A stretch of 64,000 nt of DNA from Anaeromassilibacillus sp. An200 (GTDB lineage: Bacteria > Bacillota > Clostridia > Oscillospirales > Acutalibacteraceae), in contig NZ_NFJU01000004.1 in the NCBI RefSeq assembly GCF_002160025.1, positions 62,001 through 126,000 of the forward strand, written 5' to 3'. This document shows positions 28,218 to 36,739 of the stretch, piece by piece (positions within the stretch are counted from its first letter, which is position 1; each line of letters starts with the position of its first letter). The translations under genes were made by a program, and so were the position numbers. The notes under the pieces are model-generated. The model did no database searches, was not told the origin of the DNA, and saw only the letters and a list, made by a program, of their open reading frames with translations.

Positions 28218-28432
28218 TGATACACTCCCCTAATCAATTCCACCAGATACCGGACGGCGCCCCATAGAAAAACGCCCTGCGGCACCCTGCCGCTTGGACA
28301 GGCTGGCGCAGGGCGCGAAAAAGCCGCAGGGAAAGAACCCCATCCATTTGCCGGTGCGGTTTCCTCTGCAAACAAAATCATTTTCTCATATTGAAAAGAA
28401 ACAGCCTGCGGCTGTTCTGGTGCCGATCCCAT
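28214..28432 (-). CDS. leader ORF of immunity operon B (72 codons)
   Basis: ATG 28432 is preceded by a textbook GAAGGAG 7 bases upstream. The peptide starts MGSAPEQPQAV, the same as the leader ORF at 58532 apart from one residue. It reads through the terminator-like hairpin at 28268-28315 and ends by overlapping the cbrC start codon (ATGA). This arrangement is typical of translational coupling and of translation-controlled read-through. The C-terminal half is unlike the other copy, so the peptide itself may matter less than the act of translating it. Confidence 0.6.
   Translation of the reverse strand: MGSAPEQPQAVSFQYEKMILFAEETAPANGWGSFPAAFSRPAPACPSGRVPQGVFLWGAVRYLVELIRGVYQ
28268..28315 (-). 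terminator. attenuator-like terminator hairpin ahead of cbrC
   Basis: On the minus strand CGCCCTGCG and CGCAGGGCG form a 9-bp GC-rich stem, with an inner CCTG/CAGG helix in the loop, followed directly by TTTTT. It is oriented for minus-strand transcription and lies between the promoter and the first gene, so it should stop transcription unless relieved. Confidence 0.75.
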
Positions 28433-28487
28433 CAACAGACTCCTTCATCCACAAAATGTCGATCTGGCATAGCGATCTTTGCGTTTC

Positions 28488-28496
28488 ATTATATCA
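28488..28496 (-). promoter_or_regulatory. extended -10 promoter of immunity operon B
   Basis: Minus strand TGATATAAT at 28496-28488 is a perfect extended -10 (TGnTATAAT). The upstream CCAAATAAAC box is shared with the copy at 58588-58596. The expected transcript start near 28480 gives a leader of about 260 bases. Confidence 0.75.
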
Positions 28497-28574
28497 TATT
28501 TTTTGTTTATTTGGCGACTAATTTTTGTATTTTACTGAGCTATTTTATACTCTTCCGCATATGCGCTGTCTATT

Positions 28575-29082
28575 ATGGCGGAGGATAACTATGATCCTGC
28601 CGTGATTGATGCGTATCCTGACGCATTGAGAGCAATAGCGCATTGGAGTCAGAGCGCATTCAGCTTTGGTGATCTTCCAAGTGAGAACTCAGAGAACTCT
28701 GCGCTTAAAACAGAAGGAAAGAATTGGAAAAGCGCAGATTACCCCTGTGTTATCCTAAAATTCCACTCGATTTTAAACCGGAAGAACCTTGTATGGTAAT
28801 TGATCCCGAAACAAACTGTGTAAGGTTTAGTATTATTTATTAGATGAGTCCGATTTTATTGGATTTAATGTAACGCAATACTCTGGTGAAATTGAGTCTG
28901 TCTATGAAAAAGATGCCCGTGCTGTAAAGCAATATGAGTATAATGGAATTACTCATTACATCTTCAACAACAATGACAGTATCACTGCAACATGGGTTAA
29001 TGGTTATTTAGAATACGCTTTATTTGTAGATGCCCCCGCTGTGGATATAACAGAACTGATTCAATCTTTTTATGAAGTGTAA
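28575..29082 (+). pseudogene. DUF4367-type protein remnant with frameshifts
   Basis: From 28843 to the TAA at 29080-29082 one frame reads GFNVTQYSGEIESVYEKD, GITHYIFNNNDSITATWVNG and a C-terminal IQSFYEV, a pattern I associate with DUF4367, a domain often attached to anti-sigma or sigma-like proteins. The sequence just upstream (PEEPCMVIDPETNCVRFSI) continues the domain in another frame, with the break near 28840. The 5' part, from ATG 28575 (74 codons), is in a third frame. Together they look like one decayed gene. The 29083-29204 stretch holds nothing I can identify. Confidence 0.6.
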
Positions 29083-29204
29083 ATGATACTGGAAAACATG
29101 ACCCGTTATAACCCATATAACAGCTTTATTTTCAGGGAGAAGCTGGAAACACCCAGATATAAGGTGTTTTGAGGACTTGACAACTTTATTTGCTCGATTT
29201 CCTC

Positions 29205-30206
29205 TCACATTTGAATGATTACTTTCCCATCGATCGGCCCTTTGGACACAAGCTGCAGCGCTTCGTCGGCCTCTGAGAGCGAGAAAATACGAGAATCAAT
29301 GGCAGGCCTGATCTGTTGCTGCTCCACGATCTCTGTGATCTTTTTCAGCTGTGCCCCGTTGGAGCGGACAAACAGGAACCGGTATTCTTTTCCCTGTTTT
29401 CCGGCGAATTTGTCGTATTTGTTTCCGGCCATAGTGAACAGCAGCTTTTTGAGACCGGAAACATGATGTTTTACTGCAAAGGCTTTGTTAGGGCCTGTTC
29501 GCAGACTCACCAGCCGCCCGCCTTGTTTCAGAACCGCCAATTCATGTTCAAATTCGGAAGCCCCCAAGGTGTCAATGACATGGTCAACATCAGATAACTG
29601 CTCCCAATAATTTTCCTGCTTATAGTCCATGTACTGATCAACGCCCATGGAAAGGAACTGCTTTTTTGCCCGTGCATTGCCGGTCACGATGACATGCAGG
29701 CCTAACGCTTTTGCAATAGGAACTGCCATCTGACCAAAGCTGCCTGAACCACCGGGGATCAGCAGAGTTTCTCCCGGCTTTGCTTCCAACTCTTCTACTA
29801 TGGCCTGATAGGCCGTCAGTCCGGTCAGCGGGATCGCGGCAGCAACGTTAAATTCATAGCCTTGCGGCATTTTGGCAATTGCGTTTTGATCCACCGCCAC
29901 ATATTCCGCAAAGGCACCGATTTTTCCCAAAGGAAGGCGGGTATAAACCAGATCTCCTTTCTGAAAACCTGTGACTTTGCTGCCTACCTCCTCTACAATG
30001 CCGGAACATTCATTGCCCAATATCAGGGGCATAGAGTAATCCTGAATCAATTTTACACTGCCTGTCAGAATCAGTATCTCCAAAGGATTGACCGCTGCCG
30101 CCTTTACCTGAATCAGCACCTCGGAATCGGAAATTTGGGGCAATGGGATATCACACAGAACTGTATGGATCTGTTTTGAATACCCGTTAATTTGAACTGT
30201 TTTCAT
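29205..30206 (-). CDS. zinc-type alcohol dehydrogenase-like (MDR) NADPH:quinone oxidoreductase
   Basis: A 333-residue medium-chain reductase. It has a GroES-like N-terminal domain with AAVNPLEILILTG and NECSGIVEEVGSKVTGF, and a Rossmann domain with LLIPGGSGSFGQMAVPIAKA. No zinc-binding Cys/His set is apparent, which points to a quinone or enone reductase. ATG 30206 follows AAAGAGG; the longer reading to 30374 would include the operator region. Isolated transcript with a repeat-rich promoter, probably induced by electrophiles. Confidence 0.88.
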   Translation of the reverse strand: MKTVQINGYSKQIHTVLCDIPLPQISDSEVLIQVKAAAVNPLEILILTGSVKLIQDYSMPLILGNECSGIVEEVGSKVTGFQKGDLVYTRLPLGKIGAFAEYVAVDQNAIAKMPQGYEFNVAAAIPLTGLTAYQAIVEELEAKPGETLLIPGGSGSFGQMAVPIAKALGLHVIVTGNARAKKQFLSMGVDQYMDYKQENYWEQLSDVDHVIDTLGASEFEHELAVLKQGGRLVSLRTGPNKAFAVKHHVSGLKKLLFTMAGNKYDKFAGKQGKEYRFLFVRSNGAQLKKITEIVEQQQIRPAIDSRIFSLSEADEALQLVSKGPIDGKVIIQM

Positions 30207-30281
30207 ACAAGACCTCTTTCTGAATGGATTTGTCTTATGGAATCTCTTTCTTTTTATCAAAAGAACCATTAAAAACATCGA

Positions 30282-30337
30282 TGTAACAAATGACATTACA
30301 TCTATAAGAGTGTAACATCCATATAATGTAAAGTCAA
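30282..30337 (-). promoter_or_regulatory. promoter with four TGTAA/TTACA boxes
   Basis: Minus-strand TTGACT (30332-30337) and TACACT (30309-30314) are 17 bases apart. TGTAA or its complement recurs at 30282, 30296, 30311 and 30327, roughly every 15 bases, covering the core promoter and the start region. Regularly spaced half-sites suggest cooperative binding of a dimeric repressor or activator whose gene is not adjacent. Confidence 0.5.
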
Positions 30338-30356
30338 TAGTTACAACAAATTCAGA

Positions 30357-30399
30357 GCGCCTCCAGAAACACATCGTAAGATGCTGCCTCTGGAGGCGC
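30357..30399. other. 11-bp hairpin in the 30.4-30.7 kb gap
   Basis: GCGCCTCCAGA and its exact complement are separated by 21 bases, possibly the terminator of the LysR gene (minus) although its U-run is poor. The rest of the gap 30400-30675 has no intact gene; a minus-strand stretch around 30535-30615 reads VEVPRTNTSNEWLKAVTAED, which looks like the tail of a lost protein. Confidence 0.45.
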
Positions 30400-30675
30400 T
30401 TGCTTCGCTTTATTTTTTATTGATCTCAGCCATCTTTTTAAGCTTAAATACTTTCATCCAGAATATGGCTGTAGTATAGCATATTGTCAGCATATTCTGA
30501 ACTTTGACCAAAACCGCAAACTGTCTTCCTGTCAACCCAGATATGTATTATCTTCCGCTGTAACCGCTTTCAGCCACTCGTTGGAGGTGTTTGTCCTGGG
30601 AACCTCCACTGTGATATGGGAAAGCCAGCTGCTTTTTGCTCCATTCTAAGGCGATTTTCAATCTATGCCTAATAC

Positions 30676-31563
30676 TTATTTAGGATTACCAGAAATAGTC
30701 ATAAGGTATTTTTTAATATGCTCCAGCAGTGCCGTCACTATCGCAGGGAAGGTTTCGGTTTTTTTCCAGGCAAGCACAGTACTGGACTCCAACGGAGGAT
30801 AGAGGGGGATAAAACGCAGCCCTTCATAGGTGCAGTGAAGCTTCAAAGTAAGATAAACTCCGATGTGGGCGCCAGCCAACAGAGCCATGTTGTAGGGCAG
30901 ATTTCCTGTGGCGTTTACCTGGAGCTGCTGGGCATAGGAGCCGAACCAGCGCTCCATCTCCTGCTGGATCAACCCCCGCTGGGTGAGGATCAAGGGGATT
31001 CCAGCCAGATCCTCCGGCGTTACCGCTTCCTTTCGGGCCAGTGGGGTGTCCTCATGGACCAGCACGCCCCACTGTTCTTTCACCGGCATCCGAATGAAAT
31101 CATATTTGCTGATATCCACGGGTTCCAGCAAAAGCCCCAGGTCCAGAGTCCCGCCTTCAATGCGCTCCTTGGTGTGGTCGGCATTTCCGCTGTAGATTTG
31201 ATAGGTCACTTGTGGGTGAAGCTTCTGGAACGAGGCCAGCAGCTCCGCCAAAACATACATTCCCTCCAGGTCCCCGCTTCCAATGGAAATTTCCCCTCGC
31301 AGTTCGGGATCCTTTTGGAATTCGCGGGCTGTCTTTTCCGCAAGATCCACCAGTTCCTGAGCCCGTCGCTGCAGCAGCATCCCCTCGTCGGTCAAAACAA
31401 TATGATACCGACTGCGGTGAAAGAGCTGCACTCCCAATTCCTCCTCCAGCTGCATCAGTTGTCGGGAGAGAGTGGGTTGAGTCAGGTGGAGCAGGGTCGC
31501 CGCTCTGGTGATGTTCTCCTCCCGGGCCACCGCCAGAAAGTATTTCAAAACCCGAAGTTCCAT
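30676..31563 (-). CDS. LysR family transcriptional regulator
   Basis: 295 residues. The N-terminal winged helix (MELRVLKYFLAVAREENITR, AATLLHLTQPTLSRQLMQLE) is followed by a periplasmic-binding-like effector domain (ISIGSGDLEGM to the C-terminus). GGAGGCAGAACC precedes the ATG. It is divergent from the aldo/keto reductase at 31871, the usual LysR-target arrangement, so it likely controls that reductase in response to an unknown ligand. Confidence 0.93.
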   Translation of the reverse strand: MELRVLKYFLAVAREENITRAATLLHLTQPTLSRQLMQLEEELGVQLFHRSRYHIVLTDEGMLLQRRAQELVDLAEKTAREFQKDPELRGEISIGSGDLEGMYVLAELLASFQKLHPQVTYQIYSGNADHTKERIEGGTLDLGLLLEPVDISKYDFIRMPVKEQWGVLVHEDTPLARKEAVTPEDLAGIPLILTQRGLIQQEMERWFGSYAQQLQVNATGNLPYNMALLAGAHIGVYLTLKLHCTYEGLRFIPLYPPLESSTVLAWKKTETFPAIVTALLEHIKKYLMTISGNPK

Positions 31564-31870
31564 GGTTCTGCCTCCTTTATCTCATCGTATCATATCCATC
31601 TTCATCCGGCAACGTAAAAATGCTTTGCAAGAATATTTCCAAATAGAAAATGAGCATTTTACATTTTTAAATACTGGATTTACAATGAGAGCAAAGGAGA
31701 GTTCATTGATGAACGCATTGGCTGCTTATTTTCCTGCCACCCTGATCTCAACTGGATGAACAAGCACTCCTGATGGCAAAATTCTGGACGGCCGGCTGTT
31801 CGACGGGCTTCTTGCGAGAAAAAGATCGGACGGCATAGGGAGCTGGATTGAAACTCTGAGGTGAATTGAT

Positions 31871-32908
31871 ATGAAATACATAAAACTCGGTAAATCTGAT
31901 TTGAATGTCTCCCGTATCTGCATGGGCTGCATGGGGTTTGGCGACTCCCAAAACGGTCAGCACTCCTGGACTATTGACGAGACGCACTCCCGGAAGATCA
32001 TCCGGCGCGGTCTGGAGCTGGGCGTCAATTTCTTTGATACAGCCATTAGCTACCAAAGTGGAACCAGTGAGCAGTATGTGGGCCGAGCCCTTCGGGATTT
32101 TGCCAAACGGGACGAGGTGGTGGTAACCACCAAGTTTCTTCCCCGTACCAACGAGGAGATCACAGAGGGCATCAGCGGCCAGGAGCATATCCATCGGATG
32201 CTGGATAAGAGCCTGCAGAACCTGAGGATGGACTATGTAGACCTGTACATCTATCATATGTGGGATCACCAGACGCCCCTTTATGACATCATGGAGGGAC
32301 TAAACAACGCTGTAAAGGCAGGCAAGGCTCGGTATATCGGCATCTCCAACTGCTTCGCCTGGCAGCTCTGCAAGGCAAACGATCTGGCCGAGCAAGAGGG
32401 CTTTGCCAAATTCGTCTCCGTCCAAGGGCACTACAACTTGATTTTCCGGGAGGAGGAACGGGAGATGGCCCCCTTCTGCCGAGAGGAAAACATTGCCATG
32501 ACCCCTTACAGTGCTCTGGCCGGTGGACGACTGTCCAAGCATCCCGGTGAGACCTCCAAACGGCTTCAGGAGGACAGTTATGCTCAGCTCAAGTACGGCG
32601 CGGCACACGATCAGGACGCTCCTATCCTGGCTCGGGTGGCAGAGCTGGCAGATCGCCATGGTGTATCCATGACGGAGATCTCCCTGGCCTGGCTGCTGAC
32701 CAAGGTCACCGCTCCAGTGGTTGGGGCTACGAAACTGTACCACATCGAGGGGGCTGCCAAGGCGGTGAATCTCAACCTGACGGTGGAGGAATGCGCCTAT
32801 CTGGAGGAACTCTACACCCCCCATCCGCTGGTGGGTGTTATGGCTCAGAACACGATTGCGGCAGCAAAAAAGCAGCATGTCTGGTCCATCGGTAATCCGA
32901 TCATCTGA
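31871..32908 (+). CDS. aldo/keto reductase
   Basis: 345 residues of the Kv-beta/YghZ-like class. Catalytic residues are visible: Asp and Tyr in NFFDTAISYQ, Lys in VVTTKFLP, His in YIYHMWDH; PVVGATKLYHIEGA binds cofactor near the C-terminus. GAGGTGAATTGAT lies before the ATG. It is not a close copy of the reductase at 15964. The 307-base gap 31564-31870 to the LysR gene should contain the shared control region; it also has a short open stretch from 31709 that I cannot assign. Confidence 0.9.
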   Translation: MKYIKLGKSDLNVSRICMGCMGFGDSQNGQHSWTIDETHSRKIIRRGLELGVNFFDTAISYQSGTSEQYVGRALRDFAKRDEVVVTTKFLPRTNEEITEGISGQEHIHRMLDKSLQNLRMDYVDLYIYHMWDHQTPLYDIMEGLNNAVKAGKARYIGISNCFAWQLCKANDLAEQEGFAKFVSVQGHYNLIFREEEREMAPFCREENIAMTPYSALAGGRLSKHPGETSKRLQEDSYAQLKYGAAHDQDAPILARVAELADRHGVSMTEISLAWLLTKVTAPVVGATKLYHIEGAAKAVNLNLTVEECAYLEELYTPHPLVGVMAQNTIAAAKKQHVWSIGNPII

Positions 32909-32929
32909 ATATGACGGTGTATCTGGTAA

Positions 32930-33019
32930 GGCGTTGTACTTGGCGTTACGGATAACGACTTTACAAAAAGCGTGGAACGTGTATTCGATATGCTCCTTGT
33001 ATTCTTCTGTGCAAGTCAT
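32930..33019 (-). pseudogene. N-terminal fragment of an ICE-type sigma-70-like factor
   Basis: Reads MTCTEEYKEHIEYTFHAFC then KVVIRNAK, which I recognise as the start of the small sigma-70-family proteins of Clostridial conjugative transposons; similarity stops after ~30 residues. ATG 33019 has a good AAGGGGG site. The following gap 33020-33209 contains CAACGAC/GTCGTTG arms (33137-33184 area), also reminiscent of these elements, and no gene. Confidence 0.6.
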
Positions 33020-33209
33020 AGAAATGCCCCCTTTCCTCCACAAAGGGCTGTGGTTGATTGATAGTTGCTTTTTATGATAAACAGGGGCGGCAGCACTTTA
33101 GGCTGTCGCTCCTTGATTACCCATCAGCAAAGGCAGACGGGGCTGTCAACGACGGCGCGGAGCGACGTTCATCTTGTCGTTGACTGGCTCGACTGGCTTT
33201 GCTATCTAT

Positions 33210-34034
33210 TTATTTCATCAATCCCTTTTTCTTAGCATAGTCACAAATAAAAAAAATAAATGCTAATATCAACAAAATGAAGATAGACAACATATCCCAT
33301 ATATCAAGGACAGGCTCAACTATCATTCTTGATAAAATTACATTGATGATAACCATAAATGGGATAGCCAATAAAAAAATCATCCCTAACGCAATCAATT
33401 TTCTTGTTTTTCCAACACGATTCCAAATCGCAGCTATTACCCACAAGAAAAGGATTGAAGCCACTGCCATAATTACACCAACTGAAAACACTTCTTTTAC
33501 TTTTATTAACCTACTCAGCAAAAATAAATAAGGAATAACAAAAGCACTTAATGATATTAAACTTATAAGTATTCCCTTTTTCCCCAATATGATACTCGGA
33601 AAAGATACAACCCATACAAAAACAATGGAACTAATCGGAATGAGTGACCACGTCAAATTCCCAGATATTGCAATATTACAAATCAGACATACCATAATTC
33701 CTATCAAAAGTGTTGCTGAAAACAAGAGTGAAATAACTGCATTCTTTGTCATGTTGTTTTCATCTTTTCTTTTTAAGGCAATCAAATTTTCATCTGCTTT
33801 TTTTTCATAACTTTCCATGCTAATTTTCTCCCCGCTTAGCAAATCGTTCACTGTGATTCCCAATATTTCACAAAGTTCCAACATTATAGATGAGTCCGGC
33901 ATACTTTTTCCTGTTTCCCATTTAGATACTGCTCTATCTGTAATGTTTAACCTTTCTGCCAACTGCGCTTGAGTTAGTTTTTTCTCTTTACGACATTTGG
34001 CAATAAATTCTCCAATTTCTGTTTGATTCATCAT
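33210..34034 (-). CDS. XRE-type HTH regulator with C-terminal membrane domain
   Basis: 274 residues. Residues ~5-60 form an HTH_3 domain (FIAKCRKEKKLTQAQLAERL, DRAVSKWETGKSMPD). The C-terminal ~165 residues contain five or so hydrophobic helices. AAAGGAG sits 5 bases before ATG 34034. Such proteins in Firmicutes often regulate a neighbouring ABC exporter; here a broken ABC ATPase and a permease lie divergently at 34399-35663. The AT-rich base composition is unlike the flanking operons, indicating transfer. Confidence 0.85.
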   Translation of the reverse strand: MMNQTEIGEFIAKCRKEKKLTQAQLAERLNITDRAVSKWETGKSMPDSSIMLELCEILGITVNDLLSGEKISMESYEKKADENLIALKRKDENNMTKNAVISLLFSATLLIGIMVCLICNIAISGNLTWSLIPISSIVFVWVVSFPSIILGKKGILISLISLSAFVIPYLFLLSRLIKVKEVFSVGVIMAVASILFLWVIAAIWNRVGKTRKLIALGMIFLLAIPFMVIINVILSRMIVEPVLDIWDMLSIFILLILAFIFFICDYAKKKGLMK

Positions 34035-34244
34035 GTTTTCTCCTTTCAGCTTAACGATATACCTAATTGCATTATTTTTACACGAACCGACGGTTGGATT
34101 ATAGGGATTCAACTATTGGTTGGAAAGCATTTTTATCAGTATCCGTATTATTTTAGCACAAAGATATAAACACTTCTATCATTTCGCCCCATAACGGGCG
34201 AATAAAACAGCATTTTATTCTGTTTCTCCCTTGCTTGCTACAAA

Positions 34245-34318
34245 AGAACAGGCGGTAACTGCCGTAGGGCGGTGCGTATGTACCATTCGTTTTCCCCTTA
34301 ACTGCTACTGCCTGTTCT
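34245..34318. repeat. inverted repeat in the 34.0-34.4 kb gap
   Basis: AGAACAGGCGGTA (34245-34257) and TACTGCCTGTTCT (34306-34318) are complementary with one mismatch, and a separate TTCGCCC/GGGCGAA hairpin lies at ~34184-34202. These resemble intergenic parts of conjugative elements. No gene is seen in 34035-34398. Confidence 0.45.
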
Positions 34319-34398
34319 GCTATCTATACTCAGTTGACGGAATAGTGGTTAGATGGCTGTTCTTGTCTTATTTTGGGTTGCTTCTTTACCGCACATGA

Positions 34399-34929
34399 GC
34401 ATTTTCACTGGGGATGAAGCAGCGACTGGGAATTGCAATTTCACTGCTGGGAAATCCCGATTTTCTCATTCTCGATGAGCCGATCAATGGCCTCGACCCC
34501 GAAGGCGTCTATGAGATGCGTAAAATGCTGAAGGTATTAAACCGTGAAAACGGCACCACCATCTTAATTGCCAGCCATATTCTGAGCGAATTATATAAAC
34601 TGGCGACGGATTACGCTATTATTGATGGTGGACGTTTGATTGATGAGTTCAGCAAAGAAACACTGGAACGTGCATGCAGCAGCGGCGTCCAGATTACAGT
34701 TGAGCCCGAATACCTGCAAGATGCAAAAAAGCTCATTGGCTCCCGTTATCCGGACGTCCAATGTGAAGTTGTTTCCAATCAAAGCCTGCGTTTGCATGAG
34801 AAAATCAATCCGGCGGACATTAATCAATTTTTGGTGGAAAACAAAGTGCGTGTGTGTGGTTTGGGAACAAACGAGGAAGACATTGAGAAATTTTTTGTAG
34901 AAAAACTTTCTGGAGGGCAAGCGGTATGA
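34399..34929 (+). pseudogene. ABC transporter ATP-binding protein, N-terminal half deleted
   Basis: The frame opens right after a TGA at 34396 and begins inside the ABC signature (FSLGMKQRLGIA), followed by FLILDEPINGLDPEG (Walker B), the H-loop in LIASHILSEL and a normal C-terminus. The Walker A half (~130 residues) is missing, so ATP binding is impossible. It overlaps the permease gene by 4 bases (ATGA). Originally the energising half of a small bacteriocin/peptide-type exporter. Confidence 0.85.
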
Positions 34930-35663
34930 AAAATCTCATTCGTGGAAATATTTATCAGCTTAAAAAAGACCATTTCTTTTTCGGATGCCTTGCTCTCAGC
35001 GTTATTTTTCTGATTATATCAATCCGGTCTTTTTCTTCAGGATCGGAATCAAGCCCTGTTATGGGTGTGAGCAGTTTTATGGATACACTTTTGGGCGGCG
35101 ATTTTATTCTCTATGCCTTTATGCTGCTCACAGCGAATATGGTTGCGGAAGCATATCGTTCCGGCGCAATGAAAACGATCATAGGACGCGGTATCGAAAA
35201 GAAAAAATACTACCTCTCCATCGTTTTTACAATATCCGCTGCATATCTGCTGGTCATGCTGATTAGCGGCATCGTTATGGGCGTTTTCGCATACAGCAGA
35301 TTTGGCATAGGAACAGTTCTTTATCCCGCTTACTACACTCTTTCTATAGTGGCACGCGTTCTTTTTGTGATGACACACATCAGTTTTGCAATGACGATGA
35401 CGATTCTCACCAAAAATGCAATTACAGGCGTTATATTCGGGCTTGTGATTCCAAATATCCCACAAATTCTGGAGATGGTATTTCGTCTTTTGAAAATAAA
35501 CATGGAACTTGATTTTTTCAAAATCTCTGCACATATGCCATCGATTCATGCGGCGTCAAATGATTTATCATCATTTTTACTGTGCTTCGTTGTGTTAAGT
35601 GGTTATCTTATTTTATCTATTGCTGTTGGTTTTGGAATTTTGAAGCATCAGGATATCAAGTGA
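34926..35663 (+). CDS. ABC-2 type transporter permease
   Basis: A 245-residue membrane protein with six predicted hydrophobic segments (for example GCLALSVIFLIISI, FILYAFMLLTANMVA, YLLVMLISGIVMGVF, GYLILSIAVGFGIL). It is intact but its ATPase partner, overlapping by ATGA, lacks the nucleotide-binding half, so the transporter is probably non-functional unless another ATPase serves it. AGGGCAAGCGG precedes the start. Confidence 0.85.
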   Translation: MKNLIRGNIYQLKKDHFFFGCLALSVIFLIISIRSFSSGSESSPVMGVSSFMDTLLGGDFILYAFMLLTANMVAEAYRSGAMKTIIGRGIEKKKYYLSIVFTISAAYLLVMLISGIVMGVFAYSRFGIGTVLYPAYYTLSIVARVLFVMTHISFAMTMTILTKNAITGVIFGLVIPNIPQILEMVFRLLKINMELDFFKISAHMPSIHAASNDLSSFLLCFVVLSGYLILSIAVGFGILKHQDIK

Positions 35664-35667
35664 TTTA

Positions 35668-35805
35668 CAATATTACACCGGCTACATGGAGACCGCACCG
35701 GTCAACTGCGATCAGGAGCTTCTGCGGCTGCAAGATGCGGACTATCCCCCTGACCTGTGCTCTCCCGAACACGACACAACACATCCACCGCACTTTATCA
35801 CATAA
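35668..35805 (+). pseudogene. unidentified coding fragment
   Basis: A 45-codon open stretch ends at TAA 35803, reading YYTGYMETAPVNCDQELL then RLQDADYPPDLCSPEH. The composition is protein-like but there is no start or ribosome site; it may be a piece of a mobile-element gene. I do not recognise the family. Confidence 0.35.
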
Positions 35806-36132
35806 TTTACGGAACGCTGCTCACAGGCCTTTACCACATGATTAAATTGATCCAGCAAAACAATCTGCAGCTCCGGAAACACCTCCGATGAAGCGAACAT
35901 AAGGTGATCAATTCGAAAATGCGCCATCCGCTGGTGTTTATGAGAGTTGCCAATCAGGTAATAATGATCGTTTTTCCATTCTAGCGCATAGGGGGGCCAG
36001 CGTGTATTCGTAATATTGAAACCTGATTTGGCAATAATCCAAGACCGCAACGTAGATGGTGTCAATGGTATAATAGACCTTTTCCTTGTCTGGCTCACCC
36101 GATTCTTCCTTCAGCTCTTCTGTAAAAGGCAT
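35742..36132 (-). pseudogene. WYL domain regulator, truncated and frameshifted
   Basis: From ATG 36132 one frame reads EPDKEKVYYTIDTIYVAVLD and QIRFQYYEYTL. The next block, PYALEWKNDHYYLIGNSHKH and RMAHFRIDH, continues the WYL domain in another frame, with the break near 36000. The N-terminal HTH and the C-terminal extension are absent; the tail after 35890 is unrelated sequence. WYL proteins are common transcription regulators in mobile elements and defence loci. Confidence 0.75.
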
Positions 36133-36153
36133 CTGACAAGATTCCTCCCCGCA

Positions 36154-36690
36154 CTATATCCCTTTTTTATTCCCCTTCATCCCTTCAGCCTGCATCCGGA
36201 TTACATAGAAGACCCGCACCCACTCCAGCTCCTGCTCCATGGATTTCTCCAAAGCCAGCAGGCGGCGCTTTCCCAGCCTGCGGTCCAGAAGGGCAAAGAT
36301 ACGGACAAGGGGATTCTCGCTGACAAGGCTTTTCTCTATACTCTGGTTGTCAAATTCGTGAAACGCCTCATAGAAAAAACCGTTGTCAAAACAGCCATCG
36401 CTCAGCGTCCCTTCATGGGCCAGCCGGAAGGGGGCCTTTGGGTCGTCCTCTCCGACGCCCTCCCGCCGCAGGGCCTGATATCTGTTCCAGTAATTCTGCT
36501 CATAGGCATAGTAGTTGCTTCGCAGTACCTCCACGCCGTCCAGCCGAATGGCCGCCCGGCCTGTTTGGTCATGGCTTTCCCGGTAGCTGGCAGCAAAATA
36601 CTGGATGTGGCCCCGGAGCGCCGGGCACAGGTAGTCATTCTCTAACTTGTTCCGGATTCCGCTCCAAGTGGATACTCGGCTGTTTGACAT
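36154..36690 (-). CDS. SF0329-like protein of unknown function
   Basis: 178 residues. WSGIRNKLENDYLCPALRGH followed by IQYFAASYR and GRAAIRLDGVEV match my memory of the small SF0329 family; the C-terminal half (SIEKSLVSENPLVRIFALLD, RLGKRRLLALE) is helical. Soluble, no catalytic motif recognised. AAGGAGGCG lies before the ATG. It is the most downstream intact gene of the large immunity-type operon, and by context probably an immunity or toxin-tolerance protein. Confidence 0.55.
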   Translation of the reverse strand: MSNSRVSTWSGIRNKLENDYLCPALRGHIQYFAASYRESHDQTGRAAIRLDGVEVLRSNYYAYEQNYWNRYQALRREGVGEDDPKAPFRLAHEGTLSDGCFDNGFFYEAFHEFDNQSIEKSLVSENPLVRIFALLDRRLGKRRLLALEKSMEQELEWVRVFYVIRMQAEGMKGNKKGI

Positions 36691-36739
36691 AGGGATCGCC
36701 TCCTTTCTGCGTCCACTGAGTCATTACCTGGGGTTGAAG

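Larger units (their letters stand above)
28268..28540 (-). repeat. conserved immunity-operon leader, copy 1
   Basis: About 273 bases aligning end to end with 58367-58640 in the same orientation. Conserved parts are the promoter, the GATCGACATTTTG block, the Shine-Dalgarno and MGSA start of a small ORF, an ACAGCC-GCA-GGCTGT mini-hairpin and the terminator-like hairpin. Divergence is concentrated in the middle of the small ORF. Confidence 0.85.

Noticed and set aside
30559-30572. Sequence resembling a catabolite-responsive element (TGTAACCGCTTTCA)
   Set aside because: One mismatch to consensus, and it sits within a decayed coding fragment rather than near a promoter.
31709-31760. Short ORF starting MNALAAYFPATLI before the aldo/keto reductase
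   Set aside because: Too short, not followed by a conserved domain; noted only as possible debris in the LysR-AKR intergenic region.
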